Shown piece after piece: positions 1-6,749 of a DNA stretch of 64,000 nt. The DNA is taken from NCBI RefSeq assembly GCF_002967715.1, contig NZ_PUIA01000026.1:186001-250000 (forward strand). Reading direction: 5' to 3'. Every line of letters begins with the position of its first letter. Position 1 is the stretch's first letter. The notes below the pieces were generated by a model. The model was not told the DNA's origin. It was given only the letters and a program-made list of their open reading frames with translations, and made no database searches. A program made the translations under genes and the position numbers. Source of the DNA: Blastopirellula marina. Its GTDB lineage: Bacteria; Planctomycetota; Planctomycetia; Pirellulales; Pirellulaceae.

Positions 1-651
1 TTGGATGCGAACGAATGCCGGTGCGGTTTCCGGCTTCGGCTTTTCCTTCTCCTTCTTCTCCTGCTTGGGCTCAGGATCTTTCGTGGCAAGCTTCTTTCCC
101 ACGGCATCGAGCTTGGCAATCTCGCTGACGGGAACAAACAGTACCGCATCGACAATCACGATTCCCTGAGCATCTTTATCCGAGATCGCAACGACCGCGT
201 CTTTCTCAGAATCGAAGTTGAATTCACCGAGCGAGTGAAATACCGACGGCCCTTGGGGTGCTTGCCGTTGATTCACCGTAAGCTTGGCATCTCCTTCCGC
301 ATGTTGAATTTCAACGGGAGCCGATGCCGCTCGATTGCTGTTCGCGTTGTAGGCCAGATAAACGCCATACTTCCCGGAAGCAGGCAGCTTCTGGCGGAAG
401 GTGATCGTTTTGCTGATCGCGGCTTCCTCTCGACCGGGAACTCCACTGTGTACATAGCCTTCGCCTATGTACGGCTTGCTATGCACCGACAACTGCCAAG
501 GCCCCATCAACTGTCCGGCAGAGTTATCCAGCAGAATGCCAGGTAGCGGCTTTGTATCCAGCGAGTCGGCCGCGCACAGCACGACCGGTAAAAGGAGAAG
601 CAGGGTGATACTCGCGATGCGAATCCGGTAACCGTGAGGTGGCAGCCGCAT
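1..651 (-). CDS. Secreted protein with golvesin/xanthan-lyase-like beta-sandwich domain (C-terminus outside window)
   Basis: An open frame of 217 codons starts at ATG 651 and runs off the left edge without a stop, so the gene is partial. Residues 1-27 form a signal peptide (hydrophobic ITLLLLLPVVLC followed by AAD). Residues about 40-175 match the golvesin C-terminal-like domain pattern: LDNSAGQ at the start, an aromatic-rich second strand, NSNRAASAPVEIQHA in the middle (typical 'SNRA-APY-I-HA' stretch), a following TVNQ and the closing IVIVDAVLFVP. This domain is generally an accessory binding module on secreted enzymes or cytochrome-type proteins. After it comes a Lys/Glu/Pro-rich linker (residues 183-211), so another domain, unseen here, probably follows. 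Family assignment is from motif recall, not alignment. The catalytic role, if any, lies outside the window. Confidence 0.7.
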   Translation of the reverse strand, partial: MRLPPHGYRIRIASITLLLLLPVVLCAADSLDTKPLPGILLDNSAGQLMGPWQLSVHSKPYIGEGYVHSGVPGREEAAISKTITFRQKLPASGKYGVYLAYNANSNRAASAPVEIQHAEGDAKLTVNQRQAPQGPSVFHSLGEFNFDSEKDAVVAISDKDAQGIVIVDAVLFVPVSEIAKLDAVGKKLATKDPEPKQEKKEKEKPKPETAPAFVRIQ

Positions 652-1067
652 AGGTTCGCTTTCCCATCAACAGTGGTGTGAAGGTATTCGTCCCCGAAGG
701 AGGGAGAAAGGTAGGAACTGTTGAGTGTAAGAAAAAAACAAAAGTAAGGTCAATCTAAAAGTGATAGAGAATCTTTAGCATTCTTCATAAGGGGGCATCA
801 TGACCCTTTATTTCAATCGTAGTTACGACCAGTGAGGAGTTGCAGCGACTTTAACGACAAAAGCCCAGAGTCATGGCCCATGACTCCGGGCTTCCATCGG
901 GGGATAGCCCCCGTGTTCTCCACCAATCGCGTGGTTCGAAAAAGCCAAGCCTTGAGGGAAAGCATTCGAAGAATGTCTCCCCCAAGGCGTTGGCCCAACA
1001 ACCACTTCGCAAATCCATCTCAGGTGTGGTTAGTAAGTACGTCCATGCGAATCGTTCCTCCGCTGAA
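652..1067. other. Intergenic region, 416 bp
   Basis: Holds the probable terminator of the PRC-barrel gene (853-893) and, further left, an A/T-rich stretch (about 720-800) that is the likely promoter region of the minus-strand golvesin-domain gene. No convincing coding frame. The open frames that cross 813-1126 are shadows of the neighbouring gene and of the hairpin. Confidence 0.5.
853..893 (-). terminator. Rho-independent-type terminator of the PRC-barrel gene
   Basis: A 16-bp inverted repeat (arms 861-876 and 878-893) has a single non-Watson-Crick pair. On the minus strand that pair is a tolerated G-U wobble, on the plus strand an A-C mismatch, so the structure favours minus-strand RNA. 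The minus-strand tail reads TTTTGTCGTT. It lies about 175 bp past the stop of the PRC-barrel gene. Confidence 0.7.
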
Positions 1068-2171
1068 TTATTCAACATCCACTTCAGCATCGATTCCGTT
1101 TCCGGGGACATCGTCGTTAACTTCAATGTCTACACCAGGAGCTTTGATGTCAGCATCGATGGCCGGACGACTGTCATCGCCCGGGCGGCGGTCGTCGACT
1201 CGATTCGCCTGGCCATCGAAGTTTGGGTTTGCCTGCTGTGGCCAATTGTTCTGGTCAAATCCCTTGGCCTTCTCCAACGTTTCGGGATTGGCATTGAGAA
1301 CCAATTGATTGGTGTCTTCCTGGGCATTGTGTTTCAAACGGAAGTTCTTCCAAGCCACGGCGTGCAAATGATCACCGATACCTGCGATGCCACCAACCGA
1401 AAGGGCAGCGTAGCGGATATCGCCATTGGACATGTCTACCATCAGGTCATTAATCGTTCCCAGCTTCTCGTTGGCGTTGTTGACGACGGCCATGCCAATC
1501 AGATCGTCTGCACGATGGACGGCCATCGAGTTGTCCTGGCGGTCGCTACTGCGATCTGCGTCGCGGTTTAGATTCACGTCGACATGGACTGGACCAGCTT
1601 TGATGTTCACTCCACCTTCCCGATCGGCATAGTGCTTATCGATGGCTTGAGTAAATTCTTTCGACGCCATATTCGGCCAGTGGTCGGCATCGAATCCTGG
1701 TGCCTTACGAAGCATCTCCTCGTTCAGGTTCAATAGCAGAACTGCGTCTTTGTCCTGGGTAGCTGGGCGATGCTCGAAAGCTTCAAACGGAACCGCAAAA
1801 AGCTTAGACCCGAGACCGAGAAACCCACCATAGGAGACGGCAACGTACTTAACGCGGCCTCGATCGGTATCGATCACAATGTCGCGAACACTTCCTAGTT
1901 CTTTACCAGCCTCGTTCTGAATGCTCATGCCTTGAAGTTGGCTGGCCCGCTGTGCAAACGTCCTCTGGGAGGCATTGTCCACGGTTGTCTTGTCAGAATT
2001 GATGTCGGCAGAAATCACCGGCTTCTTTGCTTCCACGTTGGGTGCCGGAGCTTCGGTATTCGGTTCCGCGAAAGGATCGGCAACTGGATTGTCATCAGCA
2101 TGTACGAATGAGGTGATGCTTCCAGCGGCCATTAGGGCAGCAGCAACGACTGCAGGAATGGTGCGCAACAT
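1068..2171 (-). CDS. Secreted protein with two PRC-barrel domains
   Basis: 367 residues. Residues 1-25 are a signal peptide ending in an AlaAspAsp-type junction. Two PRC-barrel-like units follow a Pro/Glu-rich linker: about 77-150 (GMSIQNEAGKELGSVRDIVID, then RVKYVAVSYGGFLGLGSKLFAVP) and about 220-295 (LIGMAVVNNANEKLGTINDLMVD, then IRYAALSVGGIAGIGDHLHAV). Each unit is followed by a similar tail containing a K-GFD-NWP motif, so the protein is an internal duplication of barrel plus tail. PRC-barrel domains occur in photosynthetic reaction-centre H subunits and in RNA-processing and stress proteins. In exported planctomycete proteins the role is unknown. Start chosen at ATG 2171, preceded by GGAGAGG. 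The gene is monocistronic, with its own terminator downstream. The acidic C-terminus (many Asp/Glu) is notable. Confidence 0.85.
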   Translation of the reverse strand: MLRTIPAVVAAALMAAGSITSFVHADDNPVADPFAEPNTEAPAPNVEAKKPVISADINSDKTTVDNASQRTFAQRASQLQGMSIQNEAGKELGSVRDIVIDTDRGRVKYVAVSYGGFLGLGSKLFAVPFEAFEHRPATQDKDAVLLLNLNEEMLRKAPGFDADHWPNMASKEFTQAIDKHYADREGGVNIKAGPVHVDVNLNRDADRSSDRQDNSMAVHRADDLIGMAVVNNANEKLGTINDLMVDMSNGDIRYAALSVGGIAGIGDHLHAVAWKNFRLKHNAQEDTNQLVLNANPETLEKAKGFDQNNWPQQANPNFDGQANRVDDRRPGDDSRPAIDADIKAPGVDIEVNDDVPGNGIDAEVDVE

Positions 2172-2530
2172 AAAACCTCTCCTTGAACTGTTGTGGCAGA
2201 TGGTTGAAGGAGCGTCCGCTTACTTCTGCCAAACGTAAAGCGACGTGCACTGGGGAAATCACCTGACGAGGGCCTGACAGTCTCAAGCGTTACCGCCTCC
2301 TCGACAAAGCGTTTCGATAGAAACATAGCCATGCACGTGCCGTTCCAACCTGATGAAAACTTTTGATTCACTGGGCAACTCGTTGCCAATTCGGCAGATG
2401 GCAGCCAGGATTTGATTGCGTGAACTCTCTGCAAGTCAGACTTGCTCGATTGAGTTGGTTCGAACGACAAAAGCCTGGTCGCTGAACAACCAGGCTTCTG
2501 CCGTTTTCGTGTGAATTCTGTCGCAGGCAA
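2172..2530. other. Intergenic region, 359 bp
   Basis: Contains the upstream region of the PRC-barrel gene and the terminator of the small Rho_N-like gene at 2461-2497. No credible coding frame was found. Confidence 0.5.
2461..2497 (-). terminator. Rho-independent-type terminator of the small Rho_N-like gene
   Basis: A perfect 9-bp stem (2471-2479 with 2489-2497) has a 9-nt loop and a minus-strand tail TTTTGTCGTT. It lies just past the stop at 2531. The last 13 nt of stem plus tail (GGCTTTTGTCGTT) are identical to those of the terminator at 853-893. Confidence 0.75.
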
Positions 2531-2728
2531 TTACCAACGCCGTCGGATAACACAAATAAGTTCTTCTTTGTGCATCAGCTTACTACGTCCCCGGATACCC
2601 AATTGGCTCGCTAGTTCACGGAGTTCTTTGACCGTATGTTCTTCCAGACGCTTTTCCGCGGTTGCCATGGAAGAATCTTCAACTTCCATATTGGCGGTTT
2701 CTGAATGTTGCATCGCAGTTGTTGACAT
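2531..2728 (-). CDS. Small protein with Rho_N/SAP-like domain
   Basis: 65 residues. The C-terminal half (residues about 31-64: TVKELRELASQLGIRGRSK, then LHKEELI-type ending MHKEELICVIRRR) matches the helix-extended-loop-helix pattern of the Rho termination factor N-terminal domain: 'L-ELA-LGI-G-SKM-K-ELI-I'. Such stand-alone domains are small basic nucleic-acid-binding modules. The N-terminal 30 residues are acidic and probably disordered. The gene is co-directional with, and 52 bp downstream of, the small tail-anchored protein at 2781-3032, and ends in its own terminator. Whether it belongs to the signalling operon upstream is unclear. A nucleic-acid-binding role is inferred from the family. 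Confidence 0.7.
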   Translation of the reverse strand: MSTTAMQHSETANMEVEDSSMATAEKRLEEHTVKELRELASQLGIRGRSKLMHKEELICVIRRRW

Positions 2729-2780
2729 AACGTGTTCCCAGCGAGAGTTCGTGATACAGGCGTGAGCGACTACGGTCGCG

Positions 2781-3032
2781 CTACAAGATCACCCAAATTC
2801 GAAGCGCGATGCCGGTCAGCATGAGCAACCCAATTGAAAGCCAAAAGATACGGTCTAACGTCATCGATTCTCGGTGACGATCGACGGCTTCTTCGGGGTG
2901 TCGTTCCGAGTGGATCGCATCGACTGGATCATTCACAGGAATCATGAAGGATCCGTCCGGCAAGGGCGGTTGAATCTGGTTCGCTCTCAAGCAAGCGGAC
3001 TCGGACGTGCGATGCATCTCGAGGTTACTCAT
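2781..3032 (-). CDS. Small protein with C-terminal transmembrane anchor
   Basis: No family recognised. With the chosen ATG at 3032 the product is 83 residues. The frame stays open upstream to 3146, and an ATG at 3065 is an alternative, so the start is uncertain. The first 55 residues are hydrophilic with several His/Glu (for example DPVDAIHSERHPEEAVDRHR). Residues about 60-81 (IFWLSIGLLMLTGIALRIWVIL) form a single C-terminal membrane helix, so the protein would be tail-anchored with its N-terminus in the cytoplasm. It follows the zinc-ligand protein at 3293-3721 and could be its membrane partner, but this is only a guess from gene order. Confidence 0.55.
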   Translation of the reverse strand: MSNLEMHRTSESACLRANQIQPPLPDGSFMIPVNDPVDAIHSERHPEEAVDRHRESMTLDRIFWLSIGLLMLTGIALRIWVIL

Positions 3033-3202
3033 GATGACAGGCTCTAGCGCTGTTCTATGTTCCATTTCCCGACTAAATCGCGAGCGAGCCCGCTTCGGGG
3101 AAGATCCGTGAATCACGGCTTTGAGGAAACCATAGAATGCAAGCACTGTGCCAATTCACGGCAAGTTGGAAACAAGCGTGCTACTGGGGCAAAGAACACC
3201 CG

Positions 3203-3229
3203 CCAGGCACCTAAATGAGGAGTGCCTGG
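3203..3229. other. Small inverted repeat between two signalling-locus genes
   Basis: An 8-bp perfect stem (CCAGGCAC at 3203-3210, GTGCCTGG at 3222-3229) with an 11-nt loop. It has no T-run on either side, so it is not a classical terminator. It could be a processing or stability hairpin in the minus-strand transcript. Confidence 0.35.
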
Positions 3230-3292
3230 TAAGACAAAGAGATCTGAGCGGTTCGCTTTCGCTCAACGTGAGCGTTCGACGTGCAGACTTTG

Positions 3293-3721
3293 TCACGCTT
3301 CTTCTTTGCGAAGACGCCCTACGCTCGACTGAAAATACTTCCTGCGGCGGGTAGACTGATTCTCTTGTTCCGCCTTCTGATCCGATTCTTCCGATGCTTT
3401 AATGAGATCCGCTAAATTTGCCGCACAGATTCGGCAACCGATTTGTTCCAGATGAAACGTGACGTAAGTGGCTTCTTCTTCGGAAGCGATGACCCCCAAA
3501 AGATATTGCTGAAGCTGTGAACGCGTGGGACAGGTAATCCGGTGACGCCGCCAGATTTCGCCCAGACTATGCACCCCGGCATCACGACGCGAAAGGATCT
3601 CTAACAATTTCGCTTTGAGTTCCGGCTGGTCACGGATCTGTTCCTCTACCAACGAGGCCTCTTCGACCGCCAACTCTTCGTTCAGGTACGCCTCTAAATC
3701 GGCATTGGTCAACGTTCGCAT
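3293..3721 (-). CDS. Zinc-ligand protein, anti-sigma-factor-like
   Basis: 142 residues from ATG 3721, which has GGGAAGAG upstream. The open frame extends to 3889 but that part covers a hairpin and is unlikely to be translated. The protein is soluble and mostly helical. Residues 90-99 carry His-x5-Cys-x2-Cys (H90, C96, C99), with a further Cys at 64 and helices around it. This resembles the His-x3-Cys-x2-Cys site of zinc-binding anti-sigma proteins, with altered spacing. It is encoded in the same direction as, and two genes below, the ECF sigma factor at 4649-5305, which supports an anti-sigma role. It has no membrane segment of its own. The C-terminal 35 residues are highly charged. Function is inferred from context, and the altered spacing leaves real doubt. 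Confidence 0.55.
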   Translation of the reverse strand: MRTLTNADLEAYLNEELAVEEASLVEEQIRDQPELKAKLLEILSRRDAGVHSLGEIWRRHRITCPTRSQLQQYLLGVIASEEEATYVTFHLEQIGCRICAANLADLIKASEESDQKAEQENQSTRRRKYFQSSVGRLRKEEA

Positions 3722-3803
3722 GAATCCAGTCTCTTCCCAATTTGAACTGTGGGATACGTTGGTTGAAAGCAATTCGTATCGATGGCTATCGTCCAACCGC
3801 CCC

Positions 3804-3838
3804 GGCTGCCGGTAACTTGGACCGGCAGCCATTTTTGT
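3804..3838 (+). terminator. Strong hairpin with T-run on the plus strand, no obvious plus-strand gene
   Basis: A perfect 10-bp GC-rich stem (3804-3813 with 3821-3830), a 7-nt loop and then ATTTTTGT on the plus strand. The minus strand has no T-tract after the stem. The hairpin sits between the AIM24-family gene and the zinc-ligand gene, both on the minus strand, so its orientation fits termination of antisense transcription better than of the local genes. Confidence 0.55.
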
Positions 3839-3860
3839 ACAACTTCCAGACAATCGAAGA

Positions 3861-4565
3861 CTAACCGTCGACGTGGTATACCTCTTCAAACGGCTGCACG
3901 ACGACGAATCCGTTGCCGATGAATTCCATCTGAAACGATTCGCCGCTGGACCGACCGATCAGCGTACGGAACGAGATGTCGGTCTTGAAATTTGGCTGCA
4001 GGTTACCACTCCAAGCGACCGTGGCATTCGGGTCGGTATAAACGGGCTGGTCTGGGGTAACGACCAATGTCAGTGGCTCGTAATGGGTTGTGATGGCAAC
4101 CATGCCGGTCCCCCTAAGAGTCATCTGAAACAGACCGCCGGCCAACATCGATGAGATCCGCTTCATCATCTTGATGTCCCAAGTGACGCTGTCCTCAAAG
4201 GCCAGAACATCGTTGGCATTGACAACGATCTCTTGATTTTCCAAACGGAGGATCTGGATCTTCTTGCCGAAGTCCGCCAGGTAAACTTTGCCCGTTCCAC
4301 TGACCTTGGTCAGGCGTGCACCTTCCCCTGTGACAGCCTTTTTGAAGAAGCCCCCCAGCCCCTTATCGAACATCCCTTCTCGTTCAAACTTCATGTTGCC
4401 CAGGTACGAGATCATCGACCCCATCTTGGTCCAGGCAAAGTTGCTCTTGAGGTTCACCTCCAGAATCCGTGGGCTTTCCATCTCAAAGAAGCCTTCGCCA
4501 CGATCCCGTTGCTGGGTCTGCTCGACAAACTCACGAAGCGTGTAACGATTTTCTACTGCAGCCAT
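3861..4565 (-). CDS. AIM24 family protein
   Basis: 234 residues, about the usual length of bacterial AIM24/TIGR00266-like proteins. The sequence has the family's repeated beta-strand/Gly pattern over its length: an N-terminal LEVNLKSNFAWTKMGSMISYLGNMKF, the central GTGKVYLADFGKKIQIL with FEDSVTWDI, and the C-terminal region with SGESFQMEFIGNGFVVVQPFE. The family forms a large beta-helix-like fold. In yeast mitochondria it acts in inner membrane organisation, and in bacteria its role is unsettled. Start ATG 4565 is preceded by GGGGGAA. The gene lies 83 bp downstream of the ECF sigma gene and is probably co-transcribed with it. Confidence 0.85.
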   Translation of the reverse strand: MAAVENRYTLREFVEQTQQRDRGEGFFEMESPRILEVNLKSNFAWTKMGSMISYLGNMKFEREGMFDKGLGGFFKKAVTGEGARLTKVSGTGKVYLADFGKKIQILRLENQEIVVNANDVLAFEDSVTWDIKMMKRISSMLAGGLFQMTLRGTGMVAITTHYEPLTLVVTPDQPVYTDPNATVAWSGNLQPNFKTDISFRTLIGRSSGESFQMEFIGNGFVVVQPFEEVYHVDG

Positions 4566-4648
4566 CGTTGGTATTTCCCCCAGGTTCAGGTTTTGATGAG
4601 AAGATTTCGAGTCACCGTTTGCCTCGCGACTCTGTCACAAGTGTCTTG

Positions 4649-5305
4649 TTAAGTTGAGTATAGCTCGGGAAAAACTTCCTCACTCAGTTGTTGATTCTTG
4701 ACGCTGCCACGAAGTTTGTTCGTAAAGTCGTGCTTGTAATTCGCGACATGCTGTTCGCTGATATTCAGTTGCGTGGCGACATCCTTATTCGCCCATCCAC
4801 GCACAAACAGCAGTTCCATGCATTGGATTTTCACCCAATCTCCCCGTTCCTTCCAACGCGAGATCTGTTCCTGGATCGCTTCGACCAGGGCCTCTTCTTC
4901 CATCCGACGTCGTTCGCCGCTGCGTACCAGGCTTGAAGCCGGGCGGGCTGGGCCTTCGAGTTCCCAAGTATCCGAACTCGATTTCCCGCCCCCAGCAGAA
5001 CTCAACGGAAGGGTTGGCCGTCGGCCTTCGCGACGCAGATGATCGGTGAGCTTGTAAGCACAGATCGCGAAAAGATAACTTTCCAGGCTGCGACGGCCGT
5101 CGTAGTTGGGCAGGCTATTCAGAAAACCGATGAATGTCTCTTGAACTACATCCTCGCTATGGGCTCGGCGGCGGAGGCGACTCTCGACGAATGCCAGCAA
5201 ACGCCCCTCGTAACGGTCGATTAAATCCTGCCAGGCGTCTTCCTCGCCGTCACGAATGCGGCCAATGAGCAAGGCATCGGTTTCTGATACTCGTGTGGGT
5301 GACAA
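4649..5305 (-). CDS. ECF-type RNA polymerase sigma factor
   Basis: 218 residues. Region 2 is clear at about 27-95 (LIDRYEGRLLAFVESRL, SEDVVQETFIGFLNSL, RRSLESYLFAICAYKLTDHLRR). A Gly/Ser-rich linker (about 97-120) is followed by region 4 at about 155-205 (WVKIQCMELLFVRGWANKDVATQLNISEQHVANYKHDF). The enlarged linker is common in planctomycete ECF groups. The start is TTG at 5305, since no upstream ATG/GTG fits better and region 2 begins soon after. It directs RNA polymerase to a specific regulon. The membrane kinase/FHA genes upstream and the zinc-ligand protein downstream are candidate regulators. The gap of 153 bp to the 366-aa gene could hold a separate promoter. Confidence 0.9.
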   Translation of the reverse strand: MSPTRVSETDALLIGRIRDGEEDAWQDLIDRYEGRLLAFVESRLRRRAHSEDVVQETFIGFLNSLPNYDGRRSLESYLFAICAYKLTDHLRREGRRPTLPLSSAGGGKSSSDTWELEGPARPASSLVRSGERRRMEEEALVEAIQEQISRWKERGDWVKIQCMELLFVRGWANKDVATQLNISEQHVANYKHDFTNKLRGSVKNQQLSEEVFPELYST

Positions 5306-5458
5306 GGGGATACGGTTCCTTACGTAGCCGTGAAAAGTGTTCCAGTCTGCACAATGCGCGGCGAACCAAGTCGAGGTCGCCGCAACAAGCCGTTACGCCA
5401 GGGCGCACCGGCAAAGCCAATGGCATCCGTCGGTTACGTCAAATGCAGCTATTCCACT

Positions 5459-6559
5459 TTATAGCATGGGAAAGGATCGGACGAAAATCACACCTGCGGC
5501 AATCAAACCACCCAAAGCAGCCACACTGCCAGCAGAGACCAGCGCGGGAGAGATTCGCGAACCTTGACCGGTAAGCGACATGCCAGCGTAAAAGATGGAC
5601 ATCAGCCCTAAAAGGAACAGAAAGCCTGTCCCGATGTAGACAACCCTGCTGATACGCTGCTGAGCATACCAGAATTGGCGAATCTGCTCCTGAATCGCCG
5701 GATCGAATTTGAGAAGCGAATGCCACTGATGCATAACCCCAAACGACGGCGTTAGCTCTTCCTGATACGATTCCATGGCAACGGCCTCCTTGATCGTAGC
5801 GAGATCGTCGCCGATCAATGTCGGGGCATCATCGCTTCCGGTCAGTTCAACCGCAAACTGGTCGATGGCCTTGCTAATCTCCAAATCCAACGCGCGGCGG
5901 CAATCCATCCCCCGATCATACGGACCAGAACTTACCGCGACGTAGTACGTTTGGTCGTGTCCCCAATGAGGCTCCTGCTCGACCCAACTGGGACGACCAG
6001 GTGGAATGATCTTCGACGGATCTAAATCGAGCTTGCCCGATTTCAGTTGATTACGAAACTCTTGATAGACGGAGCCAGCGAACTGGCCAATTGTTTTCCC
6101 GGTCGAAGCCGTTACCTCTTCAGGCGTCAGCGGAGAATCGATATGGCTCTCTGCCGAGACGGGCATAGGTCTGTCGATCTCGCCAGACATTTCAGTGACC
6201 GTTTTCTTAACACTTGGCCAAACCAGACTTTCCTTGCGAGCCGAGTTAGCGCCTATCGGTGCTCGCGCAACGGTCTCGCCATATTCCACTTCGCTATACG
6301 CGGGAACTTCCATGGGAAGTGTGGTCGCCGATTGGACTGTGGTGTGGCTAGTTCTAAGCATCCAGAACCCGCTACACAGTAGCATCAGCCCCAGCAGAAC
6401 GGCCGCTCCTAACCCGGCAGCGATTTTTCCGCCATGCTTGCCAGCCAAAGCGATCAGCAGAATCATGATGCCGACGAAGCCGGCAAACAGAACGCCCAAT
6501 AACAAGAGTGCCAGAGGACTGATCGACATGTCAGGTGCTGTTTGTACCATGGGATTCAC
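5459..6559 (-). CDS. Membrane protein of unknown function in the kinase/sigma locus
   Basis: Family not recognised. 366 residues from a GTG start at 6559. ATGs at 6550 and 6529 are alternatives, so the start is not settled. Two hydrophobic segments at the N-terminus (about 14-38 and 45-67), a soluble domain of roughly 230 residues, and two more membrane segments at the C-terminus (about 310-330 and 341-362). The soluble part contains a stretch with aromatic residues (PSWVEQEPHWGHDQTYYVAVSSGPYD) followed by ALDLEISKAIDQFAVEL. The topology suggests that this central domain is either periplasmic or cytoplasmic between two hairpins. Gene order (41 bp below the 38-aa peptide, upstream of the sigma gene) suggests a part in the same signalling chain. 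Confidence 0.65.
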   Translation of the reverse strand: MNPMVQTAPDMSISPLALLLLGVLFAGFVGIMILLIALAGKHGGKIAAGLGAAVLLGLMLLCSGFWMLRTSHTTVQSATTLPMEVPAYSEVEYGETVARAPIGANSARKESLVWPSVKKTVTEMSGEIDRPMPVSAESHIDSPLTPEEVTASTGKTIGQFAGSVYQEFRNQLKSGKLDLDPSKIIPPGRPSWVEQEPHWGHDQTYYVAVSSGPYDRGMDCRRALDLEISKAIDQFAVELTGSDDAPTLIGDDLATIKEAVAMESYQEELTPSFGVMHQWHSLLKFDPAIQEQIRQFWYAQQRISRVVYIGTGFLFLLGLMSIFYAGMSLTGQGSRISPALVSAGSVAALGGLIAAGVIFVRSFPML

Positions 6560-6599
6560 TTTACCTAGAGGCTAAGCGTTATTCGCCGTGCCTCATCGA

Positions 6600-6716
6600 T
6601 TATTGGCGTCCCCGTGAGAAAATTGCGGCGAACACAATCACCAGCAAAAGTGCTCCAACCACCAGCACGCCAGCGCCGGCCAAGATCATGACCCAACTCA
6701 TGGACACGTCCATCAT
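6600..6716 (-). CDS. 38-aa single-span membrane peptide in the kinase operon
   Basis: A short frame (start ATG 6716, or the next ATG codon 6713; stop TAA 6600-6602) fits exactly between the kinase stop (6750) and the 366-aa gene (6559) with gaps of 33 and 40 bp. The product begins MMDVSMSW, then has a strongly hydrophobic helix (about residues 9-33, VMILAGAGVLVVGALLLVIVFAAIF) and ends SRGRQ. Basic residues after the helix place the C-terminus in the cytoplasm. No family recognised. The tight fit between co-directional genes is the main evidence that it is translated. Confidence 0.65.
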   Translation of the reverse strand: MMDVSMSWVMILAGAGVLVVGALLLVIVFAAIFSRGRQ

Positions 6717-6749
6717 CTTTCATCTCAGGTTCAAGGCAAAAAACAGAGC

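Noticed and set aside
1-546. Plus-strand open frame of 181 codons at the left edge
   Set aside because: The opposite strand carries a signal peptide and a recognisable golvesin-like domain. The plus frame is Arg/Leu-rich shadow sequence.
873-1571. Plus-strand frame of 232 codons
   Set aside because: Antisense to the PRC-barrel gene, with no ribosome-binding site and no domain pattern; it crosses a terminator hairpin.
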